Shown here: positions 8,417-16,137 of the stretch, in pieces
Layout of the letters: the number at the start of each line of letters is the position of its first letter
Numbering within the stretch: the stretch's first letter is position 1
Assembly: GCA_963706755.1 (NCBI GenBank)
Contig: CAVPNH010000007.1
Span: 1-64,000 of the forward strand
DNA length: 64,000 nt
Reading direction: 5' to 3'
Origin: RPQJ01 sp963706755
GTDB lineage: Bacteria > Pseudomonadota > Gammaproteobacteria > Steroidobacterales > Steroidobacteraceae
Program-made: the position numbers and the translations under genes
Notes under the pieces: generated by a model
Told to the model about the DNA's origin: nothing
The model's database searches: none
Seen by the model: only the letters and a program-made list of their open reading frames with translations

Positions 8417-8435
8417 TCGGCCAGAAGCGGACCGT
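8417..8435 (+). repeat. short degenerate repeat, copy 1
   Basis: TCGGCCAGAAGCGGACCGT. A near-identical 19-mer (two mismatches) is at 13806-13824, and related GTCCGCT/GGTCGGAAGC text is at 9461-9505. It is embedded in non-coding sequence just before the low-GC gene at 8533. Origin unknown. Confidence 0.45.
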
Positions 8436-8532
8436 GCAGGCTGGTGCCAGTCGTGGCGGGCAGGACAATGGGAACAGGGATTGTGGTATGAAGGTCGGGG
8501 TCCGATCTCTCACCGCCCGGTGGGTCACCTCA

Positions 8533-9450
8533 ATGATCATCAAGCACAAGGCCGGACGCCTTGCACGCACGACTGCAACGTTCGTCGCGGCGTTTCTGGC
8601 AGTCGGGATAGCAACGGCCGCGGCAGCAGACGAGAAGTCGTTCGACTGGGCCCAGTCGAACTTGGCAATCAATCCGCAAGTTGCGGTGCCGGTACTAGAT
8701 GAGCTCGCGCGTGCCGGGGACCCAAGCGCGCAAATGCTGCTGGGCACAACGCTGCTGGAGGGCAAGATCGTCCCGCAGGACAAAGTGTTGGGCCTGGCAT
8801 TCTTGCAGGTAGTTGCCGAGAGTAATTGGAGTGCCGGGGTAACGGTCAACCGAAGTCAAATCGTTGCAGTAGTCCAGCGGTATCAAATGCAGATGTCGGG
8901 CAACGAACTCATTCACGCGGACACGCTCACGAATGCAATTCAAGTTCAGGTGGTAATGGCTCACCTGGCTCCGTACACCAGTCAAAGGCTCATTCGGGCC
9001 AACGGGTTCCTGACCTTCGAAACAGAGCCTGTACAAATCAACGTGCCGCCGGTCGTGGCGCCGGGCCAGCTCATGCGCCTTGGGTGTGCGGCCAAGCGGC
9101 TGAGTGGCTGTCGTGGAGCGCTAGATTCCGGCGCCCAGGGTCATTGCTCGGGCCGCATACAGAGGCCTGACGCAGTGAAATCAAGGGGCGACGCATTGGC
9201 GCAAGTGCCATACCCCACGATACCGGACGAGCTGCGATATAGATCCTTTAGGACAAACGCCGTGGTGCTCACGCATGTCGACAGCAGCGGCGGCATTTGC
9301 AGCACCATTCTTATAAGAAGTTCCGGGAATGCGCTGCTTGATGAAAGGGCGCTCAACTCGATTAGTCGATCAACTCTAAGTCCGCCGAGCAAGGCCGGCG
9401 TGCCCATAGAAGGACTTCTTGTTACGGGGTTTACTTTCCGGGTGCAGTGA
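8533..9450 (+). CDS. exported protein with Sel1-like repeat and TonB-like C-terminal domain
   Basis: 305 residues from the ATG at 8533, which immediately precedes a good signal peptide (TTATFVAAFLAVGIATAAAA). An alternative ATG is at 8488. The N-terminal half has one or two helical repeats of Sel1/TPR type (ELARAGDPSAQMLLGTTLLE). The last 90 residues (PYPTIPDELRYRSF through the final TFRVQ) resemble the TonB C-terminal fold: VVLTHVDSSGGICSTILIRS then LLDERALNSI. No TonB transmembrane anchor or Pro-rich linker is seen, so it is not a classical TonB. The coding sequence is visibly richer in A/T than its neighbours, which suggests recent acquisition. Function unknown. Confidence 0.65.
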   Translation: MIIKHKAGRLARTTATFVAAFLAVGIATAAAADEKSFDWAQSNLAINPQVAVPVLDELARAGDPSAQMLLGTTLLEGKIVPQDKVLGLAFLQVVAESNWSAGVTVNRSQIVAVVQRYQMQMSGNELIHADTLTNAIQVQVVMAHLAPYTSQRLIRANGFLTFETEPVQINVPPVVAPGQLMRLGCAAKRLSGCRGALDSGAQGHCSGRIQRPDAVKSRGDALAQVPYPTIPDELRYRSFRTNAVVLTHVDSSGGICSTILIRSSGNALLDERALNSISRSTLSPPSKAGVPIEGLLVTGFTFRVQ

Positions 9451-9627
9451 GTCTTGCGGAAGGTGTCCGCTCTGGGTCGGAAGCACCAGTCGGATGTCCG
9501 CTGTCGGGATTGGGTTGCCCGGCGGGGCGAGGGGTGTGGGGGAGTGGGCGGGCGCAGGCGCCCGGTGATCCTGCAGAAGCGCGCGGCGGAGATCGCGCAG
9601 CTGTACGGCCGAGCGGCGCCTTCCGGC

Positions 9628-10062
9628 TCAGTTGTCCCCGGCCTGGGTCCGTTGGAGGGTCACGACGTTGTCGCTCACCGCGCGCTCGGCCGGCTGCTCG
9701 CCCAGGCGCTCGAGGCGGCCGTCCACGGTCGCGCCGCAATCCATCCGCAGCTGGCGGTAGGTGATGTTGCCGCAGATGCGCGCGTTGGCCTGCAGCTCGA
9801 GGAAGTGCTCGACCTCCAGATCGCCAGTGACCGTGCCGTTGATGACGGCGTCGTAGACCTTCACCGAGCCCTGGATGCTGCCTTTCTCGCTCAGCACGAG
9901 CAGGCCGCGTGCGTCCTGGCGGACGCGGATGTCGCCCTGCACTCGGCCGTCGACGCGCAGGCCGTCCGTGATGATCACGTCGCCCACGATTTCCACGCCG
10001 GCGTCGATCAGGCTGGAGAGCCTGGTGACCTGGATCGACGGTTGCGACTTCCTGCGGAACAT
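9628..10062 (-). CDS. bactofilin (polymer-forming cytoskeletal protein)
   Basis: 144 residues. A short polar N-terminus (MFRRKSQPSIQVTRLSSLI) is followed by the right-handed beta-helix core of bactofilins: regular turns such as DGLRVDGRVQGDIRV, SIQGSVKVYDAVINGTVTGD and NARICGNITYRQL. Bactofilins polymerise without nucleotide and scaffold cell-wall enzymes at the inner membrane. I chose the ATG at 10062 because the typical N-terminus starts there; an upstream in-frame start at 10125 would overlap the preceding gene. It is the last gene of a trio with an M23 peptidase and a coiled-coil membrane protein. Confidence 0.9.
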   Translation of the reverse strand: MFRRKSQPSIQVTRLSSLIDAGVEIVGDVIITDGLRVDGRVQGDIRVRQDARGLLVLSEKGSIQGSVKVYDAVINGTVTGDLEVEHFLELQANARICGNITYRQLRMDCGATVDGRLERLGEQPAERAVSDNVVTLQRTQAGDN

Positions 10063-10081
10063 GATCTGTACCCCTGCGACG

Positions 10082-10450
10082 TCAGTTGGGCGACTTGGCG
10101 CGGCGCGGCCGGCCGTTCTGGGCATGGACGAAGGCGAGCTCCCGATCGAGGTCGGCGATGCGCCGGTTCAGCTCCGCGACCTGCGCGTCGAGCGCCGACC
10201 GCGTGGCGCGCGCGAGCTCGAGTTCGGCCTCGAGCCGCGCGACGTCGGCCTGCAGCGCGGAGTTCTCCTGCCGCAACCGGTCGCTCCCGGCCAAGGTCTC
10301 CGCGCCGCCGGCGTACAGCCGCAGGCCGGCGGCAGCAGCGAGCGCGACCAGCACGGCCACGAGCGTCGCGCGCATGAGCACGCGCGCGCGGCGGTCCGAC
10401 ACGAGCTCGAAAGGCTCCGAAGCGAGCTGTCGCGTGGTGGCGCCCGTCAT
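10082..10450 (-). CDS. single-pass membrane protein with coiled coil (DUF6776-like)
   Basis: 122 residues. One transmembrane helix (VLMRATLVAVLVALAAAAGLRL, about residues 24-44) is followed by a long heptad-patterned helix (LRQENSALQADVARLEAELELA to LNRRIADLDREL, about residues 59-108) that must lie in the periplasm or cytoplasm as a coiled coil. The layout resembles FtsB/FtsL-type or DUF6776 proteins. The start overlaps the M23 peptidase stop by 4 bp, and the bactofilin gene begins 20 bp after its stop. It is a plausible physical link between the two neighbours, but this is inference. Confidence 0.75.
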   Translation of the reverse strand: MTGATTRQLASEPFELVSDRRARVLMRATLVAVLVALAAAAGLRLYAGGAETLAGSDRLRQENSALQADVARLEAELELARATRSALDAQVAELNRRIADLDRELAFVHAQNGRPRRAKSPN

Positions 10451-11331
10451 CGGCCGCTCGTTCCCGGAGCATCATCCAGGACGTGGGCGAGATACCGCTG
10501 TGGCTCGACGCGCCGCCCGTTGCGGATCACCTCGAAATGCAGGTGCGGTCCGGTGGAACGGCCGGTGGACCCGACCAGGGCGATCTTCTGGTCGGGCATC
10601 ACGACGTCGCCGGCGCGCACGAGCAACTTCGAGGCGTGGCCGTACAGGGTGGTGAGGCCGTCGCCGTGGTCGATCATCACGGACTTTCCGTACGCCCCCC
10701 GGTAGCCAGCCGACACCACTCTTCCGCCGCCGCTCGCGAGGATTGGCGTGCCGTAGCGGGCCGGGATGTCGAGCCCGCCGTGGCGCGCCAGCCGGCCGGT
10801 GAACGGGTCGTGCCGCAGGCCGTAGCGGGAACTGACCGGGATGCTGCTGCCCGCGACCGGCATGCGGTTGGGATAGGCCATGGTCTCGAGCTCGCGTTCG
10901 GTCGCCGCCTCGGAGAGGTGGGCGAAGGTACCCTCGAGCCGCGTGAAGTCTTCCTCCAGCTGGTCGAGCCCCGCGACCGGCAGCAGCGGCCCTCCGCTCG
11001 ACTCGCGTTGCGGCCGGCGCGCCAGGGTCGCGGCGGCCGGCGCCTCGCCGAGGCGCCGGGCCAGGGTGGCGGCCTCGTTTTCGAGCTGGACGAGGCGCCC
11101 CGTGAGCGTGCCGAGGCGGCTCACCAGCGCCCGGCCCTGCGGTTGATGCAGGTCGAGCGGGGCAGCCGTGATTGCGGGCGTGGCCAGTCGTGCCAGGCGA
11201 TATCCGAGCAGGAGGCAGCCGGCCATGAGCAGGAGCACGCCCAGGCCGGCGACGAGCAGCAGCGGACGCGCACGCAGAGTGCGCAGCTGCGAGTCCGCCA
11301 GGTGCCCTGCCGAGAAGATGACGAATGCCAC
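10447..11331 (-). CDS. M23-family peptidoglycan metallopeptidase, membrane anchored
   Basis: 294 residues. An N-terminal transmembrane helix (about residues 23-43) and a helical linker are followed by a LytM/M23 domain. The zinc-site motifs are complete: RLARHGGLDIPA (HxxxD), and GRSTGPHLHFEV (HxH) after LTTLYGH. An active D,D- or L,D-endopeptidase that cuts peptidoglycan cross-links in the periplasm is therefore expected. It is first gene of the operon with the coiled-coil and bactofilin genes. Paired bactofilin/M23 genes are known from other bacteria, where the filament positions the hydrolase to shape the cell. Confidence 0.92.
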   Translation of the reverse strand: MAFVIFSAGHLADSQLRTLRARPLLLVAGLGVLLLMAGCLLLGYRLARLATPAITAAPLDLHQPQGRALVSRLGTLTGRLVQLENEAATLARRLGEAPAAATLARRPQRESSGGPLLPVAGLDQLEEDFTRLEGTFAHLSEAATERELETMAYPNRMPVAGSSIPVSSRYGLRHDPFTGRLARHGGLDIPARYGTPILASGGGRVVSAGYRGAYGKSVMIDHGDGLTTLYGHASKLLVRAGDVVMPDQKIALVGSTGRSTGPHLHFEVIRNGRRVEPQRYLAHVLDDAPGTSGR

Positions 11332-11730
11332 GGGCCCCTTACACGCTCTCGTTCACCGCAGATGAGGCAGTAATTACGCGATCGTCCCGGTCCGCGACAG
11401 TCCGCGGGACTTTCCACGCCTGAATCCGTGACCGAGGCCACACGAACAAGGGGTGTGCCGGCGGCCCGATCCGGCGACCGGAGGGTCCTCTTTCACATAA
11501 CCGCACGCCGCTGCTCGAGCGCCTCCGGTTCCTGGCGATCTCCAGGTCGAACCTCGACGTGTTCTGCATGAAGCGCGTCGGGGCGATGCGCACGCGTGCC
11601 TGCGCCGGCCTGCGGCGCGCAGGTGATCGCGAGCGCCGTGGGAGCGAGCCATGGCGGCCAATCAAGCGGCTTCTGAGAGCAAGCGGCCGCTTGCGGAAAG
11701 CCCGGACAGTATTTCGCCATCTGACGAAAT
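11332..11730. other. 399-bp intergenic region between the M23 gene and arsR
   Basis: No intact gene. It holds the upstream region of the M23 operon (near 11340-11400), a remnant of polyphosphate kinase coding sequence (11481-11600) and the arsR operator at its right edge. Short open frames here have no recognisable protein character. Confidence 0.6.
11481..11600 (+). pseudogene. ppk: remnant of polyphosphate kinase 1 N-terminal region
   Basis: In the frame starting at 11481 the text TPLLERLRFLAISRSNLD is followed by VFCMKRVGAM. This closely follows the conserved PPK1 N-terminal block (PLLERLKFLAI-SSNLDEFFM-RV-GL). No PPK start region precedes it and no downstream PPK sequence follows. The two acidic/aromatic positions of the DEFFM block are changed to VFC. 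I read this as a short decayed fragment of ppk1 left by deletion, not an active gene. The recognisable match is about 35 residues. Confidence 0.6.
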
Positions 11731-11731
11731 A
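11710..11731 (+). promoter_or_regulatory. probable ArsR operator
   Basis: TATTTCG and CGAAATA form a perfect 7-bp inverted repeat separated by 8 bp, ending on the first base of the arsR start codon. ArsR-family repressors bind such AT-rich dyads over their own promoter. The site's position over the translation start would block or couple transcription of the three-gene operon. Confidence 0.65.
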
Positions 11732-12063
11732 TGCTGCTCGCTGTGCCCAAGAAACAATCCAGGCCAGACACGCCGGACGCCGTATTCAAGGCGCTCGGCA
11801 GCCCTGCACGACTGACCTTGGTGCGCACCCTCTCTGAGGGTGAACGATGCGTCTGCGACCTGGTCGACGCCGTGGGCCTCGGTTGGTCGACAACATCGAA
11901 GCACCTCGACGTGCTTCGTGCAGCGGGGGTCGTCTCGAGCGACAGGCGCGGCCAGAAGATCTTCTACCGGCTGGAACTCGGCTGCGTCGCTCATTTCATT
12001 GACTGCCTGGACAAGGCGAGCCTCGGCCGAGCCCCGAAGCGCGCCGCGTGCGGATGCGCATGA
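11731..12063 (+). CDS. ArsR-family metalloregulator
   Basis: 110-residue winged-helix repressor. FKALGSPARLTLVRTLSEGERCVCDLVDAVGLGWSTTSKHL covers the recognition helix region. Cys40 and Cys42 (ERCVCDL) match the alpha-3 Cys-x-Cys site of As(III)-sensing ArsR proteins. The C-terminus adds ACGCA, with two more cysteines that could complete a thiol site. It should derepress the operon when arsenite or an organoarsenical binds. It is followed 10 bp later by the permease gene. Confidence 0.88.
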   Translation: MLLAVPKKQSRPDTPDAVFKALGSPARLTLVRTLSEGERCVCDLVDAVGLGWSTTSKHLDVLRAAGVVSSDRRGQKIFYRLELGCVAHFIDCLDKASLGRAPKRAACGCA

Positions 12064-12073
12064 GGAGCAGAGC

Positions 12074-13396
12074 ATGGCGACCCTCACTCTTGACCCCGGC
12101 GTTCGACACGAACTGAAGATCTTTGGCTTGCTCGCGGTGGTGTTCGCTGCGGCGTATTTCCTGCCGGTCGGCCAGCCACGTTTCGACGGTGCGATCTCCG
12201 AGGCACTCGAACTGACCAAGTGGTACGCACGCGAGCACGTGGTGCTGTGCCTGCTGCCCGCCTTCTGGATCGCGGGCGCGATTGCCGCATTCGTCTCGCA
12301 GGCATCGGTCATGCGCTTCCTTGGGCCGACGGCTCCAAAACCCCTCGCTTACGGTGTCGGCTCGGTCTCCGGGACGATTCTCGCCGTGTGTTCGTGCACG
12401 GTGCTGCCGCTGTTCTCGGGCATCTACCGGATGGGCGCGGGACTCGGCCCCGCGACGGCGTTCCTCTACTCGGGCCCCGCGATCAATGTGTTGGCCATCG
12501 TCATGACGGCGAAGGTGCTCGGCGCGCAGCTCGGCCTTGCCCGGGCCGCGGGAGCGGTGGCGTTCAGCGTGATCATCGGATTGCTCATGGCATTGATCTT
12601 CCGCCATGAGGAGCAGCAGAAGTCCGCAGCAGCCCTTGCACTGCCTGAGCCGGAGGCCGGACGGCCCCTGTCGCTGACGGCCGCTTTCTTCGCCGTGCTG
12701 GTCGGTATCCTCGTGTTTGCGAATTGGGGTGCGGCTTCGCAGAAAACCGGGTTCTTCGCGGCAGTGTACTCGGTGAAGTGGTTCGTAACCTCCGGCCTCG
12801 GCGGCGTACTGGCGTTCATCCTGTGGCGATGGTTCAAGCTCGACCTGGTGCGCATCGCCGTAGTCGCCGCGGCAACGGTGATGACAGCGTTCGTCGTGCC
12901 GGGGCGCCCCACCTGGCCGTTCCTCGTTGCGATACTGGGGCTCGCGTGGCTCACGGCCGGTCGCAAGGATGAAGCCGGCGAGTGGTTCAACCAGGCTTGG
13001 GATTACACCAAGCAGATCGTGCCGCTGCTGTTTGCCGGCGTGCTCGTTGCAGGCTTTCTCCTCGGTCGTCCCGGTCACGAAGGAATGATTCCGTCGGAGT
13101 GGATCAGCAGTCTCGTCGGTGGCAACTCGATTGCATCGAACCTGTTCGCCGCGGTCGCAGGCGCCTTCATGTATTTCGCCACGCTGACCGAAGTCCCGAT
13201 CGTGCAGGGCCTCGTCGGCAGCGGCATGGGTTCCGGCCCGGCGCTGGCGCTGCTGCTCGCGGGACCCGCGCTGAGCCTGCCCGCCATGCTGGTGCTCAAC
13301 TCGATTCTCGGCTTGAAGAAGACTGTCACGTACATCGCGCTGGTCGTCGTCATGGCGACGATCACGGGCTGGGGTTACGGCCTTCTGGTGAACTGA
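12074..13396 (+). CDS. ArsP-like permease (COG0701 family)
   Basis: 440 residues, about ten membrane helices. It carries the family signature SGTILAVCSCTVLPLFSGIY followed by a GAGLGPATAFLYSGPAINVL block, with the paired cysteines (CSC) that bind trivalent arsenicals in ArsP. A second copy of the permease half includes MYFATLTEVPIVQGL and LLAGPALSLPAML. ArsP exports methylated or aromatic As(III) compounds; other family members have unknown substrates. The ATG at 12074 follows a GAGGAGCAG ribosome site. The genes on both sides (arsR, CxxC protein) support a thiophilic metalloid role. Confidence 0.85.
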   Translation: MATLTLDPGVRHELKIFGLLAVVFAAAYFLPVGQPRFDGAISEALELTKWYAREHVVLCLLPAFWIAGAIAAFVSQASVMRFLGPTAPKPLAYGVGSVSGTILAVCSCTVLPLFSGIYRMGAGLGPATAFLYSGPAINVLAIVMTAKVLGAQLGLARAAGAVAFSVIIGLLMALIFRHEEQQKSAAALALPEPEAGRPLSLTAAFFAVLVGILVFANWGAASQKTGFFAAVYSVKWFVTSGLGGVLAFILWRWFKLDLVRIAVVAAATVMTAFVVPGRPTWPFLVAILGLAWLTAGRKDEAGEWFNQAWDYTKQIVPLLFAGVLVAGFLLGRPGHEGMIPSEWISSLVGGNSIASNLFAAVAGAFMYFATLTEVPIVQGLVGSGMGSGPALALLLAGPALSLPAMLVLNSILGLKKTVTYIALVVVMATITGWGYGLLVN

Positions 13397-13423
13397 TGCG
13401 GGGCAGCCCGCAGGAGACGAATC

Positions 13424-13654
13424 ATGAAGATCCAGATCCTCGGCTCCGGATGCGCCAAGTGCCGCGCACTCGCTGCGGTGGCTGAGCAAGCTGCATACGA
13501 CATGGGGTTTAGCTACGAACTCGAGAAGATCACAGACGTGAAGCGCTTCGCCGACTTCGGCGTGATGTTCACGCCGGCGCTGGCCGTTGATGGCGCGGTG
13601 AAAGTGAGCGGCAAGGTGCCATCGCTCGACGAGGTGAAGAAGCTCTTGAGCTGA
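13424..13654 (+). CDS. small thioredoxin-fold redox protein (TM0996/MTH895 type)
   Basis: 76 residues beginning MKIQILGSGCAKCRALAAVA. Cys10 and Cys13 form a CxxC redox site directly after the first strand, as in the small 'redox-active disulfide protein 2' family. MFTPALAVDGAVKVSGKVPS gives the cis-proline region of a thioredoxin fold. Genes of this family often follow COG0701 permeases, so it may reduce or pass a thiol-bound metalloid to the permease. Confidence 0.88.
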   Translation: MKIQILGSGCAKCRALAAVAEQAAYDMGFSYELEKITDVKRFADFGVMFTPALAVDGAVKVSGKVPSLDEVKKLLS

Positions 13655-14031
13655 CCCTGCTTCCGGCAATTCCCGAAAGTCCGTTTCTCTCGGGCACGAT
13701 TGACTGAAATGGGTCGTTTATCCCCGTTGACCGTCTGCTATCGGGCGCGGGTTCGGGGTCGTTCCTCGGCATCGAGGGAAAGCAGACCTTCGCGTAGGCG
13801 TAAAATCGGCCAGGAGCAGACCGTCGCATCGCGCTTCCAAGGCGTCCGCGAACGGGCCGAAGGCGGGCATCTGCTGGCTCGACCGGGCAACACGACCAAG
13901 CTGTAGACTCGCGAGTGGCGTACCGGGCATGTTCGCTCCGGATCGACCACTGCATGCCAGGCTAGGGATGTGCCGCCGCGCGAACACAGCGCCGCAACCC
14001 GCGACTGTGTACTCATCGCCTGGAGGAAATC
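13655..14031. other. 377-bp intergenic region with degenerate repeats
   Basis: No gene that I can support. It contains CTGCTATCGGGC, AAAGCAGACCTTCGC and TCGGCCAGGAGCAGACCGT-type text (13731-13825) that resembles the non-coding repeats near 8417 and 9461. The right end carries the GGAGG ribosome site (14022-14026) of the hydrolase gene. Confidence 0.5.
13806..13824 (+). repeat. short degenerate repeat, copy 2
   Basis: TCGGCCAGGAGCAGACCGT, 17 of 19 bases identical to 8417-8435. Both copies are intergenic. Confidence 0.45.
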
Positions 14032-14838
14032 GTGACCGAGCAAACCGTTGCGTTCGACTACACCGAGACGGGTTCCGGCCCAGCCCTGCTGTTCCTTCCT
14101 GGGAGCTTTGGCACGGGCACGGGATGGAAAGCGGTCATGGGGCATCTCGGTGACGGCTACCGCATGGTCACGACCAGCCTGCTTGGCTACGGAGCCACGC
14201 CAGACATCCGGCCGGACGGCAATGCCACGATGGCGCAGCAAGTCTGCCTCATCGACCGGATCATCGACCAGATCGGGACGTCCCCCCATGTCGTGGGGCA
14301 CTCGTACGGCGGACTATCCGCCATCGTGCATGCCTTGACCGGCCGACACAGGCCCGCGAGCCTGTTGCTCGTGGAAGCGAACCCTCTGGGCTTGCTGCGC
14401 GCGTCGGGAGACCTGGAACACTACGGGATGTTCGAGTCGATGACGGGTGCGTACTTCGCCGACTTTGCCCGGGGCGATGCAGAGGCGGCCCGACACGTCA
14501 TCGACTTCTACGGCGGTGCGGGAACGTTCGATTCGATGCCTCCGAAGGTGCGCAGCTACATCGTTGCGACCACGGCGGTGAACGTGCGCGACTGGTCCTC
14601 GGGAACACCGTTCGAGCCCAGCAAGGAGACGCTGCAGTCGATCGACGTTCCGACAACGGTGGTTCGCGGAGGAAACAGCCATCCGGCGATGCGCAGGATT
14701 GCCGAGCTTCTGCACGATTCGATTCCTGCGGCGCAGCTCGTCACTATCGAAGGCGGGAGTCACTTTCTTCCAAGCAGCCATCCAGCGGAGATTGCCGCAC
14801 TGGTGCGCCGGCAGGTCGATGGAACGCCGGTGAGGTAA
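14032..14838 (+). CDS. alpha/beta-hydrolase
   Basis: 268 residues from a GTG start with a GGAGG site 5 bp upstream. Alpha/beta-hydrolase fold: oxyanion-hole strand ALLFLPGSFG, nucleophile elbow VVGHSYGGLS (Ser about residue 90) and catalytic histidine in GGSHFLPSSHP near the C-terminus. The acid may be in VVRGGNSHPAM, where the usual Asp is not obvious. Substrate unknown. It is monocistronic, with long intergenic stretches on both sides. Confidence 0.85.
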   Translation: MTEQTVAFDYTETGSGPALLFLPGSFGTGTGWKAVMGHLGDGYRMVTTSLLGYGATPDIRPDGNATMAQQVCLIDRIIDQIGTSPHVVGHSYGGLSAIVHALTGRHRPASLLLVEANPLGLLRASGDLEHYGMFESMTGAYFADFARGDAEAARHVIDFYGGAGTFDSMPPKVRSYIVATTAVNVRDWSSGTPFEPSKETLQSIDVPTTVVRGGNSHPAMRRIAELLHDSIPAAQLVTIEGGSHFLPSSHPAEIAALVRRQVDGTPVR

Positions 14839-15081
14839 GGCTATTTATGCGTCCGCGAGGTCGAGAGGCAAAGTCTCCGATCCGACCCCTTCAGTCATTC
14901 GGGCCGCCCAGGTCGAGCGTCTGCTCGGGGTCGATCTCGGGCTTACAGCGTCCGCTTCTGGCAACCCTGTCGACCGCCAGCACCCCCGGCGGGCAGGAAA
15001 GCCCACGCTCGTAGCGCCGCACGGCCGCGCTTCATGATTGCCTACAATGTGCGGGACGCTCAGCAGATCGACAACCGCCGC

Positions 15082-15573
15082 ATGGCCAAGCCGCGACATG
15101 TCAGCGAAACGCCCGCCGTGGCCTTCCTCAAGGCCCACGGTGTGGAATTCACCGAACACGTGTACGAATACCTGGAGCACGGCGGCGCCCAGCACAGCGC
15201 CGAAGTGCTGGGGCTCGATCCGTTCGCTGTGGTCAAGACCCTCGTCATGCAGGACGACAAGGGCAGGCCGCTGATCGTGCTGATGCACGGCAACCGCACA
15301 GTCTCCACCAGGAACCTCGCCCGACAGATCGGCGTCAAGTCAGTCGAACCCTGCACGCCGGAGACGGCTAACCGTCACAGCGGATATCTCGTCGGCGGCA
15401 CGTCACCGTTTGGGACCCGGAAGCCGATGCCGGTCTATATAGAGCGCAGCATCCTGGCGCTGCCGAAGGTCTGCCTGAACGGCGGACGGCGTGGGTACCT
15501 GGTCGGAATTGCGCCCGAGGTCTGTGTGCGCCTTCTCAAGGCCCAGGCCGTGGACTGCGCACTCGACAAGTGA
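15082..15573 (+). CDS. ybaK: Cys-tRNA(Pro)/Cys-tRNA(Cys) deacylase, YbaK type
   Basis: 163 residues of the YbaK/EbsC editing family, which hydrolyses Cys mischarged on tRNA-Pro in trans. Conserved blocks: VVKTLVMQDDKGRPLIVL containing the active-site Lys, and GYLVGGTSPFGTRKPMPVY, the substrate-pocket loop. I used the ATG at 15082 (MAKPRHVSETPA); an in-frame ATG at 15034 would add 16 residues not seen in the family. Confidence 0.9.
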   Translation: MAKPRHVSETPAVAFLKAHGVEFTEHVYEYLEHGGAQHSAEVLGLDPFAVVKTLVMQDDKGRPLIVLMHGNRTVSTRNLARQIGVKSVEPCTPETANRHSGYLVGGTSPFGTRKPMPVYIERSILALPKVCLNGGRRGYLVGIAPEVCVRLLKAQAVDCALDK

Positions 15574-15592
15574 CACGTCGCCGGGCGGGGCG

Positions 15593-16087
15593 TCAGTATC
15601 CGCGACGGGCACGGACGACGACCGTGCCCGCAAGTTGGTCGTGCCAGCCCTGCTTGCGCCGGTCCCAGCCGACCCGGAAGAAGCCCAGGCCCAGGCCGAA
15701 GAGCGACACGTAGTAACCGACGTAGCGGACGATCGCCTGTCTTCGCGTGAGCGGCGCACCGGTTTCCGCGTCCACGATCTTCGCGTGGATCAGCATCTTG
15801 CCGGGCGTCGCCTGCCGCGCGATCCAGAAAGCGACAACCGCGACCGCGGGCAGCACCCACGAGACGAGGTCATCGACCGGGCCCCGGCTGGGTGCAGAGG
15901 CGATCGCCTCCAGCGAGCCGGCGAGTGAGCCGCCGAGCGCCGCTGTGAGCGGGGCCCAGTACTCGCTGCCGTAGATCATGGTGAGCAGCGGCCAGACGAT
16001 CATGCCGAGCAGCACGGTGTCGACGAGCGACGCCCAGGCGCGCGCCCAGAATCCCACGTACTCGTATCGGCTCTCGTCGATTGGCAT
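15593..16087 (-). CDS. RDD family membrane protein
   Basis: 164 residues. GFWARAWASLVDTVLLGMIVW contains the Arg and Asp that name the RDD family. Further helices follow, and ARQATPGKMLIHAKIVDAETG is the conserved C-terminal loop. RDD proteins are small polytopic membrane proteins of mostly unknown function, some linked to ion exchange. The gene follows xsc on the same strand at 50 bp; functional linkage is not evident. Confidence 0.85.
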   Translation of the reverse strand: MPIDESRYEYVGFWARAWASLVDTVLLGMIVWPLLTMIYGSEYWAPLTAALGGSLAGSLEAIASAPSRGPVDDLVSWVLPAVAVVAFWIARQATPGKMLIHAKIVDAETGAPLTRRQAIVRYVGYYVSLFGLGLGFFRVGWDRRKQGWHDQLAGTVVVRARRGY

Positions 16088-16137
16088 GACCGTCTCCGCT
16101 TCAGTCGTGCGCAGGGATGCCCGACGGAGTGCACCCG

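Noticed and set aside
11339..11665. A short Arg-rich open frame upstream of the M23 gene
   Set aside because: No ribosome site and no conserved features; it overlaps the ppk1-like remnant on the other strand.
11996..13669. A 557-codon open frame antisense to the ArsP-like permease operon
   Set aside because: Shadow frame with biased composition; the plus strand has three recognisable genes.
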